From positions 124,001-188,000 of the forward strand of contig JAGGVO010000041.1 of assembly GCA_021157965.1 (NCBI GenBank): a DNA stretch of 64,000 nucleotides, read 5' to 3'. Within the stretch, counting starts at the first letter, position 1, and each line of letters starts with the position of its first letter. This document shows, piece by piece, positions 44,857 through 53,238 of this stretch. Position numbers and translations under genes: made by a program. This stretch comes from Candidatus Neomarinimicrobiota bacterium. GTDB lineage: Bacteria; Fidelibacterota; Fidelibacteria; Fidelibacterales; Fidelibacteraceae. The notes beneath the pieces are model-generated. The model did not search any database. It worked only from the letters and a program-made list of their open reading frames with translations, and was not told the origin of the DNA.

Positions 44857-46719
44857 TCAGGCATTTTGATTGAAGCGGTCTCGTGAAGAAAGAAGGATTA
44901 TATCGCGTAAACCCTGTTCGTTAGTGGCTTTATGCCAGCGTTTTTCAAAATCTTTTTTCTGCACGATTTGGGCAATGGCAGCCAGGGCTCTTAAATGGAA
45001 ACTCCGCTGGTCCCGGGTTCCCGCAATGATAAAGAGATTTTTTACTCCAGGGTAATCCTCTGAGAATTTAATCCCCTCTTTTGCCCTGACGATGAGTAAT
45101 TCAAAACGGTTCGTTCCCTCTACAATGACATGAGGAACAGCAAGAAAAGGCGTTAAAAGAGTGCTGCTTTCTTCCTCTCGTTTTTTAAGGAGTTCTGTCA
45201 GTTTCTTTTCATCAATATTCAGGCGCCCTGAGAGTATTTTCGCACTAAGCCGGAATAATTCATCCCGTGTAACTGCTGCTTGCAGGTCCAGTATGGGAGC
45301 TTTTTCCACCAGCTGATCAAAACGGTCCATACTGATATCGTCCCTTTCCCGGATAATTTGTTTCAGTTCTTCTTCCAGAGAGCCGGTAACCAGTTGCTTG
45401 TTTGTGATACGTGAGACAAGATGAAGGAGGGCGGATTCTTTATTAACCACTTTCCGGGCAAAAAACCAGTAATAAGTAAAGGCGATAAAAATCAGGATGG
45501 CACTAATCAGATAAGCATCGGATCCCACTTCGTACAAGACGAATATCAGGCCGGTAATACCCACAACCTGAAGCCAGGGATAGAGAGGTGATTTGTACAG
45601 GGGCCGATAATTGTGAAGAGCGCTTTCCCTCAAGATAATTACGCCAAGGCAGGCAAGGATGTAAGTCAGCATTAAAACCGTGGATGCTGCCTCCACCAGG
45701 ATTTTCAGGTCCAGAAAAAGGCTGAGGACCATGAAAAGGCCGGTTACCAGAACAGCGACGTGGGGTGTTTGAAACCGTTTGTTAATTCTGGAGAGTTGTT
45801 CGGGCAGCAGATTGTCGCGGCTCATGGCAAGCAGGTAGCGCGATGCGGACATGAGTCCTGCATTGGCCGTCGATACAAAGGCAAGAATAGCCCCGATACT
45901 CATGGCAATAAAACCTGTTTGGCCTAAAAGTTGTTTACCCCCCAGTGAAATGGGGATCAGCGAATTGTCCAGTTTTTCCGGGTCTAATATCCCGCTGGTG
46001 ACGGTGATTGTCAGGGCATAGATGAGAATGACGGTCGACAGGGAGAGCAGAATTCCCCGGGGCATGGTATTACCCGGATCCCGGACTTCCTCGGCCATAC
46101 TGGCGACCTTGAGCAATCCCCCATAGGAGACAAAAACCAGTCCCGTTGCAGAGAAGACCGGTGCAATTCCTTTCCGGGCAATGGGTATCAGATTGGATAT
46201 AATAATTTTTGGAAAACCGACGATGATATAGATCACCAGCAAAATAAGAAGTCCGGCCACGAGCCATGTCTGCGCCCGGGCCGCCTGTTTGACCCCCAGG
46301 GTATTCAAGATGACGAATAATATAACAAATCCTGCCCCAATCAACAGACCGTTTAAATCGATGATGAGCCGGAAAAAGGTAGTCATACCTACAATGGCAA
46401 AGGAACTTTTCAGGGTAAGGGAAAACCAGCTCAGCAGGCCGGCAACAGAGCCCACACCCGGGCCAAATCCCCGCATTACAAAAAAATAATCGCTTCCCGC
46501 CTTGGGCATGGCCGAGGAAAGTTCCGCCATGCTAAGGGCACCGATCCCTGCCAGCAAACCGGCCATCACATAAGACCATATCACGGCTGGCCCTGCAACC
46601 GAATGAGCCAGCCCCGGAAGAATGAACAGCCCTGAGCTGATCATGGCTCCTGTGGCAATGGTAAAGACATGGACAAGTTTTAGCCCTTTGTTCAGATCGG
46701 AAGAGGTATGCTCAGTCAT
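44857..46719 (-). CDS. APC family amino-acid permease fused to PTS EIIA-like domain
   Basis: 620 residues. Residues 1-430 hold about 12 membrane segments of the amino acid-polyamine-organocation family (VFTIATGAMISSGLFILPGL, PKAGSDYFFVMRGFGPGVGS, FVSYGGLLKVASMAEEVRDP). After a linker of about 45 residues, the C-terminal 150 residues (from about 470) resemble the PTS fructose/nitrogen EIIA fold. They include TPFLAVPHVIVEGTNRFELL, where His aligns with the phosphorylated His, followed by VRAKEGIKF and FIIAGTRDQRSFHLRALAAI. EIIA parts fused to permeases are thought to gate transport by phosphorylation or nucleotide binding. No other PTS gene is nearby, so a non-PTS use is possible. Confidence 0.88.
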   Translation of the reverse strand: MTEHTSSDLNKGLKLVHVFTIATGAMISSGLFILPGLAHSVAGPAVIWSYVMAGLLAGIGALSMAELSSAMPKAGSDYFFVMRGFGPGVGSVAGLLSWFSLTLKSSFAIVGMTTFFRLIIDLNGLLIGAGFVILFVILNTLGVKQAARAQTWLVAGLLILLVIYIIVGFPKIIISNLIPIARKGIAPVFSATGLVFVSYGGLLKVASMAEEVRDPGNTMPRGILLSLSTVILIYALTITVTSGILDPEKLDNSLIPISLGGKQLLGQTGFIAMSIGAILAFVSTANAGLMSASRYLLAMSRDNLLPEQLSRINKRFQTPHVAVLVTGLFMVLSLFLDLKILVEAASTVLMLTYILACLGVIILRESALHNYRPLYKSPLYPWLQVVGITGLIFVLYEVGSDAYLISAILIFIAFTYYWFFARKVVNKESALLHLVSRITNKQLVTGSLEEELKQIIRERDDISMDRFDQLVEKAPILDLQAAVTRDELFRLSAKILSGRLNIDEKKLTELLKKREEESSTLLTPFLAVPHVIVEGTNRFELLIVRAKEGIKFSEDYPGVKNLFIIAGTRDQRSFHLRALAAIAQIVQKKDFEKRWHKATNEQGLRDIILLSSRDRFNQNA

Positions 46720-47315
46720 GGCACTTCCTGTATCATATATGGGATGTAAAAGTTACGGCGTTATATGAATATAAAACCCCAGATTTCGAAATGAAATAAA
46801 ATGATTTAGAAAAACACCTGCGACGGAAGTATAAAAAGGAAACGGGAAATTTTTAAAGGTGTATGTTTATAGAAATTGCCATGAAAGCCCTGCTCCGGTT
46901 CATTTTGGCATGGTTTTATGACCCAATACGGAAATTCATATATTATTAATTTCCTATTCGCGACGCCCCCACCCCGGGGATAAAATATATCTGTAAATGG
47001 TAAATGTCAAGATTATACCGTTATTTATATAACACAATATATCTATTAAGTCAATATGGCTTTCTGCCTGATGCAAGATCGTTGTTATACATTTCTTACT
47101 GAACATTTTACCGGAATTTTCACTAAAAACGACGTCATCGGTCCACCCTTCTTTGCTTAGAATTCATTTATCCCGATATTTTGTCCGGAATATTTGAAGC
47201 CGGGTTTGTCTGGTTTAATGAAAAGTTCCTCGTTAGATATTAGTATCTATTTAATTGGTAAATTGTATTCACGATTATTTTTTTCTAATTAAATGTTAAT
47301 TTTTAAAAAAGAGTA
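46720..47315. other. 596-base intergenic region, AT-rich, nothing recognised
   Basis: No open frame of useful length on either strand. It contains a GC-rich patch (GCGACGCCCCCACCCCGGGG, 46961-46980) resembling the palindromic repeat at 44741 and a small inverted repeat GATATTAGTATC near 47240. The rest is AT-rich. It is downstream of the minus-strand GltS-like gene and upstream of the permease gene, so it should include the permease promoter and a transcription end, but neither can be placed. Confidence 0.4.
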
Positions 47316-48710
47316 TCATGATTTTTTGGAGAGTGGTTTTATATACCCTATAAGCCGCCAGACAAACAGCAGGATCACCAGATAGGCAATCATGGCACCA
47401 AATGCAATCCAATAGCCGGTGATAGAGTTATTGAAGAAAACAATAGGCAGATTGAGAATGATGAGCAGCGGAAAGCCCAAAAAGAGGGCAATACCGCCGC
47501 CATAGGCAAGATCTTCTGCGGCCGGGGTTTCAAATTCCGGATCGGTGATGCGAATAAGCACCAGACCTGAATTAATTGTACCTGTCATTTCACCGAAAAT
47601 CCCGATAAATCGTTCAAAATAGTAATCATCAAAAGCCCGCCTGGATGTCCATCGGATAATCAGAAAGGTTGTAAAAGCGGCAATACCTGACATTACAAGG
47701 ATGGGCAGCCAATACTGGCCGATCACCGTAATACTGATGGCGGCCACCGAACCGGTGATCAGATAATCCACACTCACACCGGAAGCCCGGTTCATCAGCC
47801 CCTTATCGATGACATAACTTTTTTTTGTCACATCCAGGATGCGTCTGGCGCCCACGGCAATCAGAAGGGCAATCACAAAGTGAAAAGACCACAGGGTATC
47901 GGAAAATTCCCCGAGTCCCCCCGACTCCATCAGGAGTGTAACTCCCCGGATAAGCAGATATGTCAGAAGGTAAATGGTCCCGATGAGTCCGACCTGAAAA
48001 GCCATAGGTTCGATGGCTTCCGGGGAAAGGGTAAGAAATCCGGCAACACCTGGTGAATTTTCTTTTACAATACCGGTCCGGATGTCTCGATTCAGACTGT
48101 CTTTCCCTTTAATCAGGGCTGTTTCGCCCCGCAGGATGCCCCTGTTGACCAGGATAATGCCGGCAACGTAGGCAATCAGAAAGCCGATCACAGCAAAAGT
48201 GAGTCCGATCATGCCCCCATTTACCAAACCGGCTTTTTCCCAGCTGTGTCCCATGGTGTAAGCAATTCCGGGGCCCATACCAAAGCCCAGGGGAACCAGA
48301 AAACCGATACCTGCAAAAAAGTCCGGATTGAACAGATAGATTATAATAAAAGCTACAATAAGCCCGGCCAGGGCCTGGGTAATGTAACAGGTAAGTTCAA
48401 TAAAGGCTTTGCTGACAGGTCCTTTACCAAATGAAGACTTTGACTGCTTTAAACCCAAGACGATAAAGGTCAGGGCCAGCAGATGGTAGACATACATTCC
48501 CAGCCTGTCTCCGTCCAGGGGAATAATATTCAGAACCTGGTTTCCCAAAATTAAACCGATAAAACCCCCAATAATGTTGTTGGGGATAAGAAAGCGTTGA
48601 AAAAAAGGGATATAACGACGCAGAATCGTCCCTACTATCAGAAAAAGACTCAGAAACGTAAAATCAAGAACTACATCCTTCAAATTGAGTGTAAGATCCC
48701 AAGGTGTCAT
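47316..48710 (-). CDS. Sodium/glutamate symporter-like (GltS family) transporter
   Basis: 464 residues with 11-12 membrane segments. The two inverted repeats typical of the ESS/GltS fold are seen: RRYIPFFQRFLIPNNIIGGF with LGNQVL in the first half, and PFGFGMGPG-like VPLGFGMGPGIAYTMGHSWE and FGEMTGTINSGLVLIRITDP in the re-entrant loops. It probably imports glutamate or a related dicarboxylate with Na+. A central loop of about 40 residues (RGETALIKGKDSLNRDIRTG) is longer than in E. coli GltS. The start has AGGAGG at good distance. It is monocistronic, with a family-1 repeat upstream. Confidence 0.85.
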   Translation of the reverse strand: MTPWDLTLNLKDVVLDFTFLSLFLIVGTILRRYIPFFQRFLIPNNIIGGFIGLILGNQVLNIIPLDGDRLGMYVYHLLALTFIVLGLKQSKSSFGKGPVSKAFIELTCYITQALAGLIVAFIIIYLFNPDFFAGIGFLVPLGFGMGPGIAYTMGHSWEKAGLVNGGMIGLTFAVIGFLIAYVAGIILVNRGILRGETALIKGKDSLNRDIRTGIVKENSPGVAGFLTLSPEAIEPMAFQVGLIGTIYLLTYLLIRGVTLLMESGGLGEFSDTLWSFHFVIALLIAVGARRILDVTKKSYVIDKGLMNRASGVSVDYLITGSVAAISITVIGQYWLPILVMSGIAAFTTFLIIRWTSRRAFDDYYFERFIGIFGEMTGTINSGLVLIRITDPEFETPAAEDLAYGGGIALFLGFPLLIILNLPIVFFNNSITGYWIAFGAMIAYLVILLFVWRLIGYIKPLSKKS

Positions 48711-48804
48711 GATATCCTCCTGTGTCGGTTTGGTAGTAGCCGCCGTGTAATATAAGATAAAATGAGAAGAAGATTAATAATGAGGGTGCGACAGGGAAAA
48801 TTAC

Positions 48805-48951
48805 ATCGCCTTCGACGTTCAATAGCTTCGCTGCGCTCAGCATTCAAGTGTCATTTCGTGACATTCCAAAATTCCGTTGTCTTCGGTGTTTAAAGTGTTT
48901 TTTTTGAAAGCCGAACGCAGTGAGGCACTTCGAAGCAGTATTGGAATATTT
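48805..48951 (-). repeat. Dispersed intergenic repeat, family 1, copy B
   Basis: Read on the minus strand it has TTCGGCTTTCAAAAAAAACA, TTTAAACACCGAAGACAACG and GGAATTTTGGAATGTCACGA, the same series of blocks as copy A at 38712-38832 on the plus strand. It fills most of the space between the GltS-like gene and the terminator of the first RRM gene. Short GCTTCGCTGCGCTC and TTCGAAG palindromes inside it suggest a hairpin-forming element. Confidence 0.75.
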
Positions 48952-48982
48952 TATAAAGCCATCACAATATTTATAGTGCAAT

Positions 48983-49012
48983 AAAAAAAGCCCCCGCTGT
49001 AATCGCGGGGGC
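48983..49012 (-). terminator. Rho-independent terminator of the first RRM gene
   Basis: Minus-strand hairpin with an 8-base stem GCCCCCGC/GCGGGGGC and a 7-base loop, followed by seven T. It lies 30 bases after the RRM stop. A textbook intrinsic terminator. Confidence 0.9.
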
Positions 49013-49041
49013 AGGATTGTCCGGATCAATATGGGAATTGA

Positions 49042-49305
49042 TCAGAAGCGACGGTTTTCTTCGCGACGGGGACGTGCCTCATTGACACGCAAAGCGCGGC
49101 CGGAGAGCTCTTTTCCGTTGAGTTCTTCCATTGCTTTCCGTGCTTCTGCATCATCGCTCATTTCGACAAAACCGAATCCCTTGGAACGGCCGGATTCACG
49201 ATCAGTAATGATGCGGGCCGATTCCACGCTACCATAACCCTCGAACAATGTTTTCAGTTCTTCTTCCGACGTCGTCCAGGGCAGGTTTCCTACATAGATA
49301 TTCAT
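49042..49305 (-). CDS. RRM-type RNA-binding protein, paralogue 1
   Basis: 87 residues from the ATG at 49305, preferred over an ATG eight codons upstream because AGAGGA lies at ideal distance. A single RRM fills the protein: RNP-2 is IYVGNLPW (3-10) and RNP-1 is KGFGFVEM (about 42-49), with a short basic tail (ARPRREENRRF). Such small RRM proteins in cyanobacteria and other bacteria bind single-stranded RNA and are often cold-induced. A second copy lies about 0.6 kb away on the same strand with a similar leader. It has its own terminator, so it is a single-gene unit. Confidence 0.93.
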   Translation of the reverse strand: MNIYVGNLPWTTSEEELKTLFEGYGSVESARIITDRESGRSKGFGFVEMSDDAEARKAMEELNGKELSGRALRVNEARPRREENRRF

Positions 49306-49349
49306 ACGAATCCTCTGCTTATCTGTCATGAATTAAAACCAGATCGTCA

Positions 49350-49390
49350 GGCCATGACAGCCAACCTGTAAATCTGCGTCCTGAGGACGG
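49350..49390 (-). promoter_or_regulatory. Conserved leader element, copy 1 (before RRM paralogue 1)
   Basis: On the minus strand it reads CGTCCTCAGGACG (a perfect hairpin half-pair), then GGTTGGCTGT and GGCC, 44 bases before the RRM start. The same blocks stand 43 bases before the second RRM gene. Shared position and order point to an RNA leader element, perhaps bound by the RRM proteins themselves or responsive to temperature. Confidence 0.6.
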
Positions 49391-49583
49391 TTATCAAATG
49401 AAATCTGCTTCAGAACATGGTTAACCATCCCTGAAACGTTGAAAAATAATAACAATTGATGTAAATGCATTCTTTTTTTTAGAAATATGAAGATTTATTT
49501 CCGAAAAACAGCTGAAAAGTGATCAAAATGGACAATATTTTAGGGATTTTACGCTGGAATTCGTTTTTTTATGGCTAAAAATA

Positions 49584-49610
49584 GAAAACCCCCTCCGTGA
49601 GGAGAGGGTT
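49584..49610 (-). terminator. Rho-independent terminator of the second RRM gene
   Basis: Minus-strand hairpin AACCCTCTCC-TCAC-GGAGGGGGTT with one mismatch, then a short T run (TTCTAT). It lies about 30 bases after the RRM stop. Confidence 0.8.
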
Positions 49611-49639
49611 TAAAGTCTGATCGCATATTTTATGACAGA

Positions 49640-49912
49640 TCAGTAGCGCCTGCGCCGGGAATCGTTATCGGAAGCGGGACGGGCTTCATTCACCCGGAGT
49701 GCCCGGCCTTCCAGTTCTTTTCCGTTGAGGGCTTCAATAGCTTCCTGTGCCTTTGATTCGTTACTCATTTCAACAAATCCAAAGCCTTTTGAGCGACCTG
49801 AATTACGATCAGTGATGACACGGGCGGTATCCACCGTTCCGTATTCACCAAAAAGGTTCTTCAGAGTTTCTTCATTGATGCCCCAGGCCAGGTTTCCTAC
49901 ATAGATATTCAT
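49640..49912 (-). CDS. RRM-type RNA-binding protein, paralogue 2
   Basis: 90 residues from the ATG at 49912, which has AAGGA at good distance; an in-frame ATG 17 codons upstream would extend into the conserved leader. RNP-2 is IYVGNLAW and RNP-1 is KGFGFVEM; the tail is short and basic (ARPASDNDSRRRRY). It is highly similar to paralogue 1 (ARVITDRNSGRSKGFGFVEM against ARIITDRESGRSKGFGFVEM), a recent tandem duplication. It probably binds RNA in the cytoplasm and may take part in cold or stress response by analogy. Confidence 0.93.
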   Translation of the reverse strand: MNIYVGNLAWGINEETLKNLFGEYGTVDTARVITDRNSGRSKGFGFVEMSNESKAQEAIEALNGKELEGRALRVNEARPASDNDSRRRRY

Positions 49913-49955
49913 ATCAATCCTTATTGTCTGTTGTGATGTGTTCATCAGTTCCCCC

Positions 49956-49996
49956 GGCCACAACAGCCAACCGGTTGAATCCGCGTCCTGTGGACG
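49956..49996 (-). promoter_or_regulatory. Conserved leader element, copy 2 (before RRM paralogue 2)
   Basis: Minus-strand blocks CGTCCACAGGACG, GGTTGGCTGT and GGCC repeat those before paralogue 1 at nearly identical distance from the start codon. The hairpin-forming CGTCC/GGACG is kept although the central bases differ, suggesting that structure is conserved. Confidence 0.6.
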
Positions 49997-50309
49997 ATGA
50001 TAGCGTCAAGCCGGATTTTCTCCGGCAATTTCTTTCGACTTAACCTCAATATCAGGCTCATCTAAGAAAACAATGAAATGTACGGCAAATATTTTACATT
50101 ACAAGCTTTTTATTTCAAAAAATTTTTTTCACATACAAGATCCTTATCTGTTTGTTGTCTTTCGTCCAAGGCTCTTTTGTTGATTTACCCTCTTATTTGA
50201 TTTACCTTCAAATACGGGTTTATGAGAAAAAGGCGGTTGATGGCGGCAGTTTGAATGACAATGAATACCGTCCGGTTTTTCCGGTTATAATGAATGAAAG
50301 GAGATTTTC
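49997..50309. other. Divergent promoter region between RRM paralogue 2 and mscS
   Basis: About 310 bases with no open frame. CCGGATTTTCTCCGG near 50012-50026 is a small inverted repeat. It should contain promoters for both directions, but no clear -35/-10 pair could be fixed by eye. GAAAGGAG before 50310 is the mscS ribosome-binding site. Confidence 0.4.
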
Positions 50310-51233
50310 ATGGAAAAATTGATCCAACCCCTGAAAGATATCAATTGGATTGATTTGGGTTTAGAAGCTGTAAAAGTTGTCTTAATTCTGGTTGTTGCCT
50401 GGATTATCATTAAAATCATCAAACGATCCCTGAGAAGCGTGGAAAAGCGTATGGTTGAAACCCGCATGATGGAAGGGGAAATTGCTACAGATTCCAGCAA
50501 ACGAGTCCAAACTCTGATGAATTTGACCAGTCAGGGTGTGACTATTTTATTATGGGCTGTGGTGGTTCTTATGGTTTTAACCCAAATCGGTGTGGAGATT
50601 GGTCCGTTACTTGCCGGCGCCGGAATTTTCGGTTTAGCCGTAGGTTTTGGTGCACAGAACCTGGTAAAGGATGTGATATCCGGTTTTTTCATGATTCTTG
50701 AGGATCAAATCCGCGTAGGAGATGTGGCGATCCTGAACGGGACCGGCGGACTTGTGGAAAAGATGAATTTCCGGGTGACGGTTTTACGAGACCTTTCCGG
50801 AACGGTTCATGTTTTTCCGAACGGAAGTATAACGACCCTGAGCAATATGACCAATGAATGGTCAGCCTATGTGTTTAATGTGGGCGTTGCTTACAAGGAA
50901 AATACTGATAAAGTAACAGAGGTGATTCGGGAAGTTTTGGACGGCCTGAAAAAAGATGAATTTTATGGCTCCAGTATCCTGGAAACGGAGATTTTCGGTG
51001 TGGACGGACTGGGAGATTCGGCGGTTACAATTAAAGGCCGGATCAAAACCATTCCCCTGAAACAATGGGCAGTCGGCCGGGAATTTCTCCGCCGTGTCAA
51101 ACTGGAATTTGATGCTCGTGATATTGAAATCCCTTATCCTCATCAAACGCTCTATTTCGGTGAAACCAGTAAACCCTTTGAACTTCAGATTATGGAAAAA
51201 TTTTCCCGGGAAAACAAAGGTGTTGACCACTAA
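50310..51233 (+). CDS. Small-conductance mechanosensitive channel (MscS family)
   Basis: 307 residues. Membrane segments are near 20-37 (AVKVVLILVVAWIIIKII), 70-90 (LLWAVVVLMVLTQIGVEIG) and the pore-lining TM3 (LLAGAGIFGLAVGFGAQNLV) with its typical Gly/Ala packing. The beta domain begins ISGFFMILEDQIRVGDVAIL; the cytoplasmic alpha/beta domain ends near 280. The channel opens on membrane stretch to release solutes at osmotic downshock. It stands alone, transcribed on the plus strand between minus-strand genes, with GGAG eight bases before the ATG. Confidence 0.93.
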   Translation: MEKLIQPLKDINWIDLGLEAVKVVLILVVAWIIIKIIKRSLRSVEKRMVETRMMEGEIATDSSKRVQTLMNLTSQGVTILLWAVVVLMVLTQIGVEIGPLLAGAGIFGLAVGFGAQNLVKDVISGFFMILEDQIRVGDVAILNGTGGLVEKMNFRVTVLRDLSGTVHVFPNGSITTLSNMTNEWSAYVFNVGVAYKENTDKVTEVIREVLDGLKKDEFYGSSILETEIFGVDGLGDSAVTIKGRIKTIPLKQWAVGREFLRRVKLEFDARDIEIPYPHQTLYFGETSKPFELQIMEKFSRENKGVDH

Positions 51234-51262
51234 ACAAAATCGAGTTGTATAAAGACCCATTG

Positions 51263-51862
51263 TTACTCTGTTTCAACGAGTTTGGAATACAAGACTCCGG
51301 CTTTTGCCTTGAGCTCTTTTATCGATCCGTCATTGTGGATTATATAGTTTGCACGGCGGATCTTTTCTTTTTCCGGCATTTGAAGTGACATTCTGAAAAG
51401 AATCTGTTCTCTGCTGAGGATCCCACGTTGCATGGCCCTTTCAACCCGATATGATTTGGGTGCAGTGACCACGAGGATGGCATCATACAAGTTTTCAGAA
51501 CCTGCTTCAAAGAGCATGCTTGCTTCGATGACCAGAAGAGCCGGATTTTTTTTCGCGGCGGCCCGGTAAATTTCACCGATTCTTTCCTTCACAAGGGGGT
51601 GGATCAGAGTATTGAGCATTTCCTGGTTTTCCCGGGATGCAAAGGCCCTTTCCGCCAGAAGGGCTTTGTTGAAATCATTCTTTGAAGGGTAGATATCCTT
51701 GCCAAAAAGAATGCGGATTTTATCTTTCACGGTGTCGTCGCTGCGGATGATTTCTTTTGCAATGGAATCGGCATCATACACATCGGCCCCCCATTCTTTA
51801 AAGAAAGCGGCGACAGTCGATTTTCCCGCTCCAAGTCCACCCGTAAGCCCAAGGAAAATCAT
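51263..51862 (-). CDS. coaE: Dephospho-CoA kinase CoaE
   Basis: 199 residues. The P-loop is GLTGGLGAGKST (5-16), followed by DVYDADSIAKEIIRSD (substrate Asp), LIHPLVKERI and the lid region RAMQRGILSREQILFRM. It carries out the last step of coenzyme A synthesis in the cytoplasm. It starts seven bases after the adk stop with GAGGA before the ATG, so the two nucleotide-kinase-like genes probably form an operon. Confidence 0.95.
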   Translation of the reverse strand: MIFLGLTGGLGAGKSTVAAFFKEWGADVYDADSIAKEIIRSDDTVKDKIRILFGKDIYPSKNDFNKALLAERAFASRENQEMLNTLIHPLVKERIGEIYRAAAKKNPALLVIEASMLFEAGSENLYDAILVVTAPKSYRVERAMQRGILSREQILFRMSLQMPEKEKIRRANYIIHNDGSIKELKAKAGVLYSKLVETE

Positions 51863-51869
51863 GAGATCC

Positions 51870-52520
51870 TCATAATGTATTCAAAACACTTTCCAGCCGT
51901 TTTGTAATTGCTTCAATCTCTCCCTCACCGGAAACCCGGCGTAAAAGCCCGTTTTTCTCATAATAATCTATCAGGGGATAGGTGTTTTTCCGATAAACAT
52001 CAAATCGCTTAAGAATGGTTTCCCGTTTATCATCTTCCCGCTGAAATAAGTCCGTGCTGCCGCAATTCGGGCAAACAGCATTATCCGGCTTCCCGCCCGG
52101 GAAAGAGGGGGTTGCGGCGCAGTTCCTGCATGTCCAACGGCTGGTCAAACGGCGAAGCAGCTCCTCTTCGGGGACATCAATCAGGATGGCTGCGTCCAGA
52201 GGTGCCTGAATTTTTGTCAGCATGATATCCAGTGCTTTGGCCTGGGGGAGTGTCCGGGGGAATCCGTCCAAAATATACCCCTTTCCCGCTTTTTCAAATT
52301 CACTTACCTTTTTTTCCAGGATATCTATCATAATGTTGTCCGGAACCAGCATGCCCCGATTCATATAAGCGGCTGCTTTTTTTCCCAGAGTGCTTTGTTT
52401 TTCTGTTTCGGCCCTTAAAAGATCACCGGTGGAAAGTTTAATCAGTGATAACTGCTCTTTTAAAATATCTGCCTGGGTGCCCTTTCCGGATCCGGGTGCT
52501 CCAAGAAATACAAGTCTCAT
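51870..52520 (-). CDS. adk: Adenylate kinase with zinc-binding lid
   Basis: 216 residues. P-loop GAPGSGKGT (7-15), ILDGFPRTLPQA (about 83-94), LID domain with Cys131, Cys134, Cys150 and Cys153 (CRNC ... CPNC), which bind a structural zinc as in Gram-positive and many anaerobe enzymes. It equilibrates ATP, ADP and AMP. Upstream lie about 200 bases and the SPW-gene terminator, so the adk-coaE promoter should be in 52521-52660. Confidence 0.96.
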   Translation of the reverse strand: MRLVFLGAPGSGKGTQADILKEQLSLIKLSTGDLLRAETEKQSTLGKKAAAYMNRGMLVPDNIMIDILEKKVSEFEKAGKGYILDGFPRTLPQAKALDIMLTKIQAPLDAAILIDVPEEELLRRLTSRWTCRNCAATPSFPGGKPDNAVCPNCGSTDLFQREDDKRETILKRFDVYRKNTYPLIDYYEKNGLLRRVSGEGEIEAITKRLESVLNTL

Positions 52521-52664
52521 GCTTCAGTCTCCTTTGTTTGCGGGATTTTATGATAAATATGACATGAATGCAAGATATGGGAAAGAAGTCCCTGGAATCT
52601 GTATGTGGTTCTTCCGGCAAAATTGTCAAGAACCTTCGCTTGCGAAAGAATATCCGTCATAAAA

Positions 52665-52694
52665 CAAAACGGCAAAGAAAACTTTGCCGTTTTG
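52665..52694 (-). terminator. Intrinsic terminator after the SPW gene
   Basis: A perfect 13-base stem, CAAAACGGCAAAG / CTTTGCCGTTTTG with a four-base loop, lies 23 bases downstream of the SPW-protein stop. Its own sequence provides T runs on both strands, so it could also work in the plus direction, but no plus-strand gene ends here. Confidence 0.85.
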
Positions 52695-52717
52695 TATATA
52701 CTTTGTGATAAGAGGAT

Positions 52718-53023
52718 TTATGCTGTGGTTTTGGTTTCTCCAGGTGTTTTTTGAAGGGCAAGAATAAGGGATAGAATCAGGACGGCAAGCCCGGCAATAA
52801 TGAAGTTGATTTGTACTATCAGTGATGGGAACAGTCCGCTGATAAAAATCCAGATTCCCAAGATTCCAGCGACAATCGCCGGCCATTTTTTTGAAGCGGT
52901 AAATCCGAGCAACGCTATCAGTATTCCTGCAATGATCATATTCCAGTTTACCTGTACACCAGGTATAAAACCGGAAACCACAAGCCATAATCCAAGAATC
53001 ACATTAACCCATGCTTGCCACAT
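52718..53023 (-). CDS. SPW repeat membrane protein
   Basis: 101 residues from the ATG at 53023, which has a perfect AGGAGGT; an ATG 18 codons upstream has none. Two SPW-type repeats are seen: WQAWVNVILGLWLVVSGFIP and WPAIVAGILGIWIFISGLFP, each followed by a second hydrophobic segment, giving four membrane helices. The protein is small and inner-membrane; its function is not known. It is a single-gene unit with its own terminator. Confidence 0.85.
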   Translation of the reverse strand: MWQAWVNVILGLWLVVSGFIPGVQVNWNMIIAGILIALLGFTASKKWPAIVAGILGIWIFISGLFPSLIVQINFIIAGLAVLILSLILALQKTPGETKTTA

Positions 53024-53238
53024 TTGGCACCTCCTTTTTTTTTGTGACATTTTGAGTTTGTTATTATCAAATGTCATCGATATTTGTCTTTCCCTCTTTA
53101 CTTAAAGTCTGAAAAGCCAAGATATGTGTCCGGTCGAATATTCATAGTTACGCCTTGTATGATAAGGTAGCAGCTGTATTTCTGTTTTTCAAGTAAAATT
53201 TTATATCATTTTACTTGTTTTCTATCTTGTAATAATTT

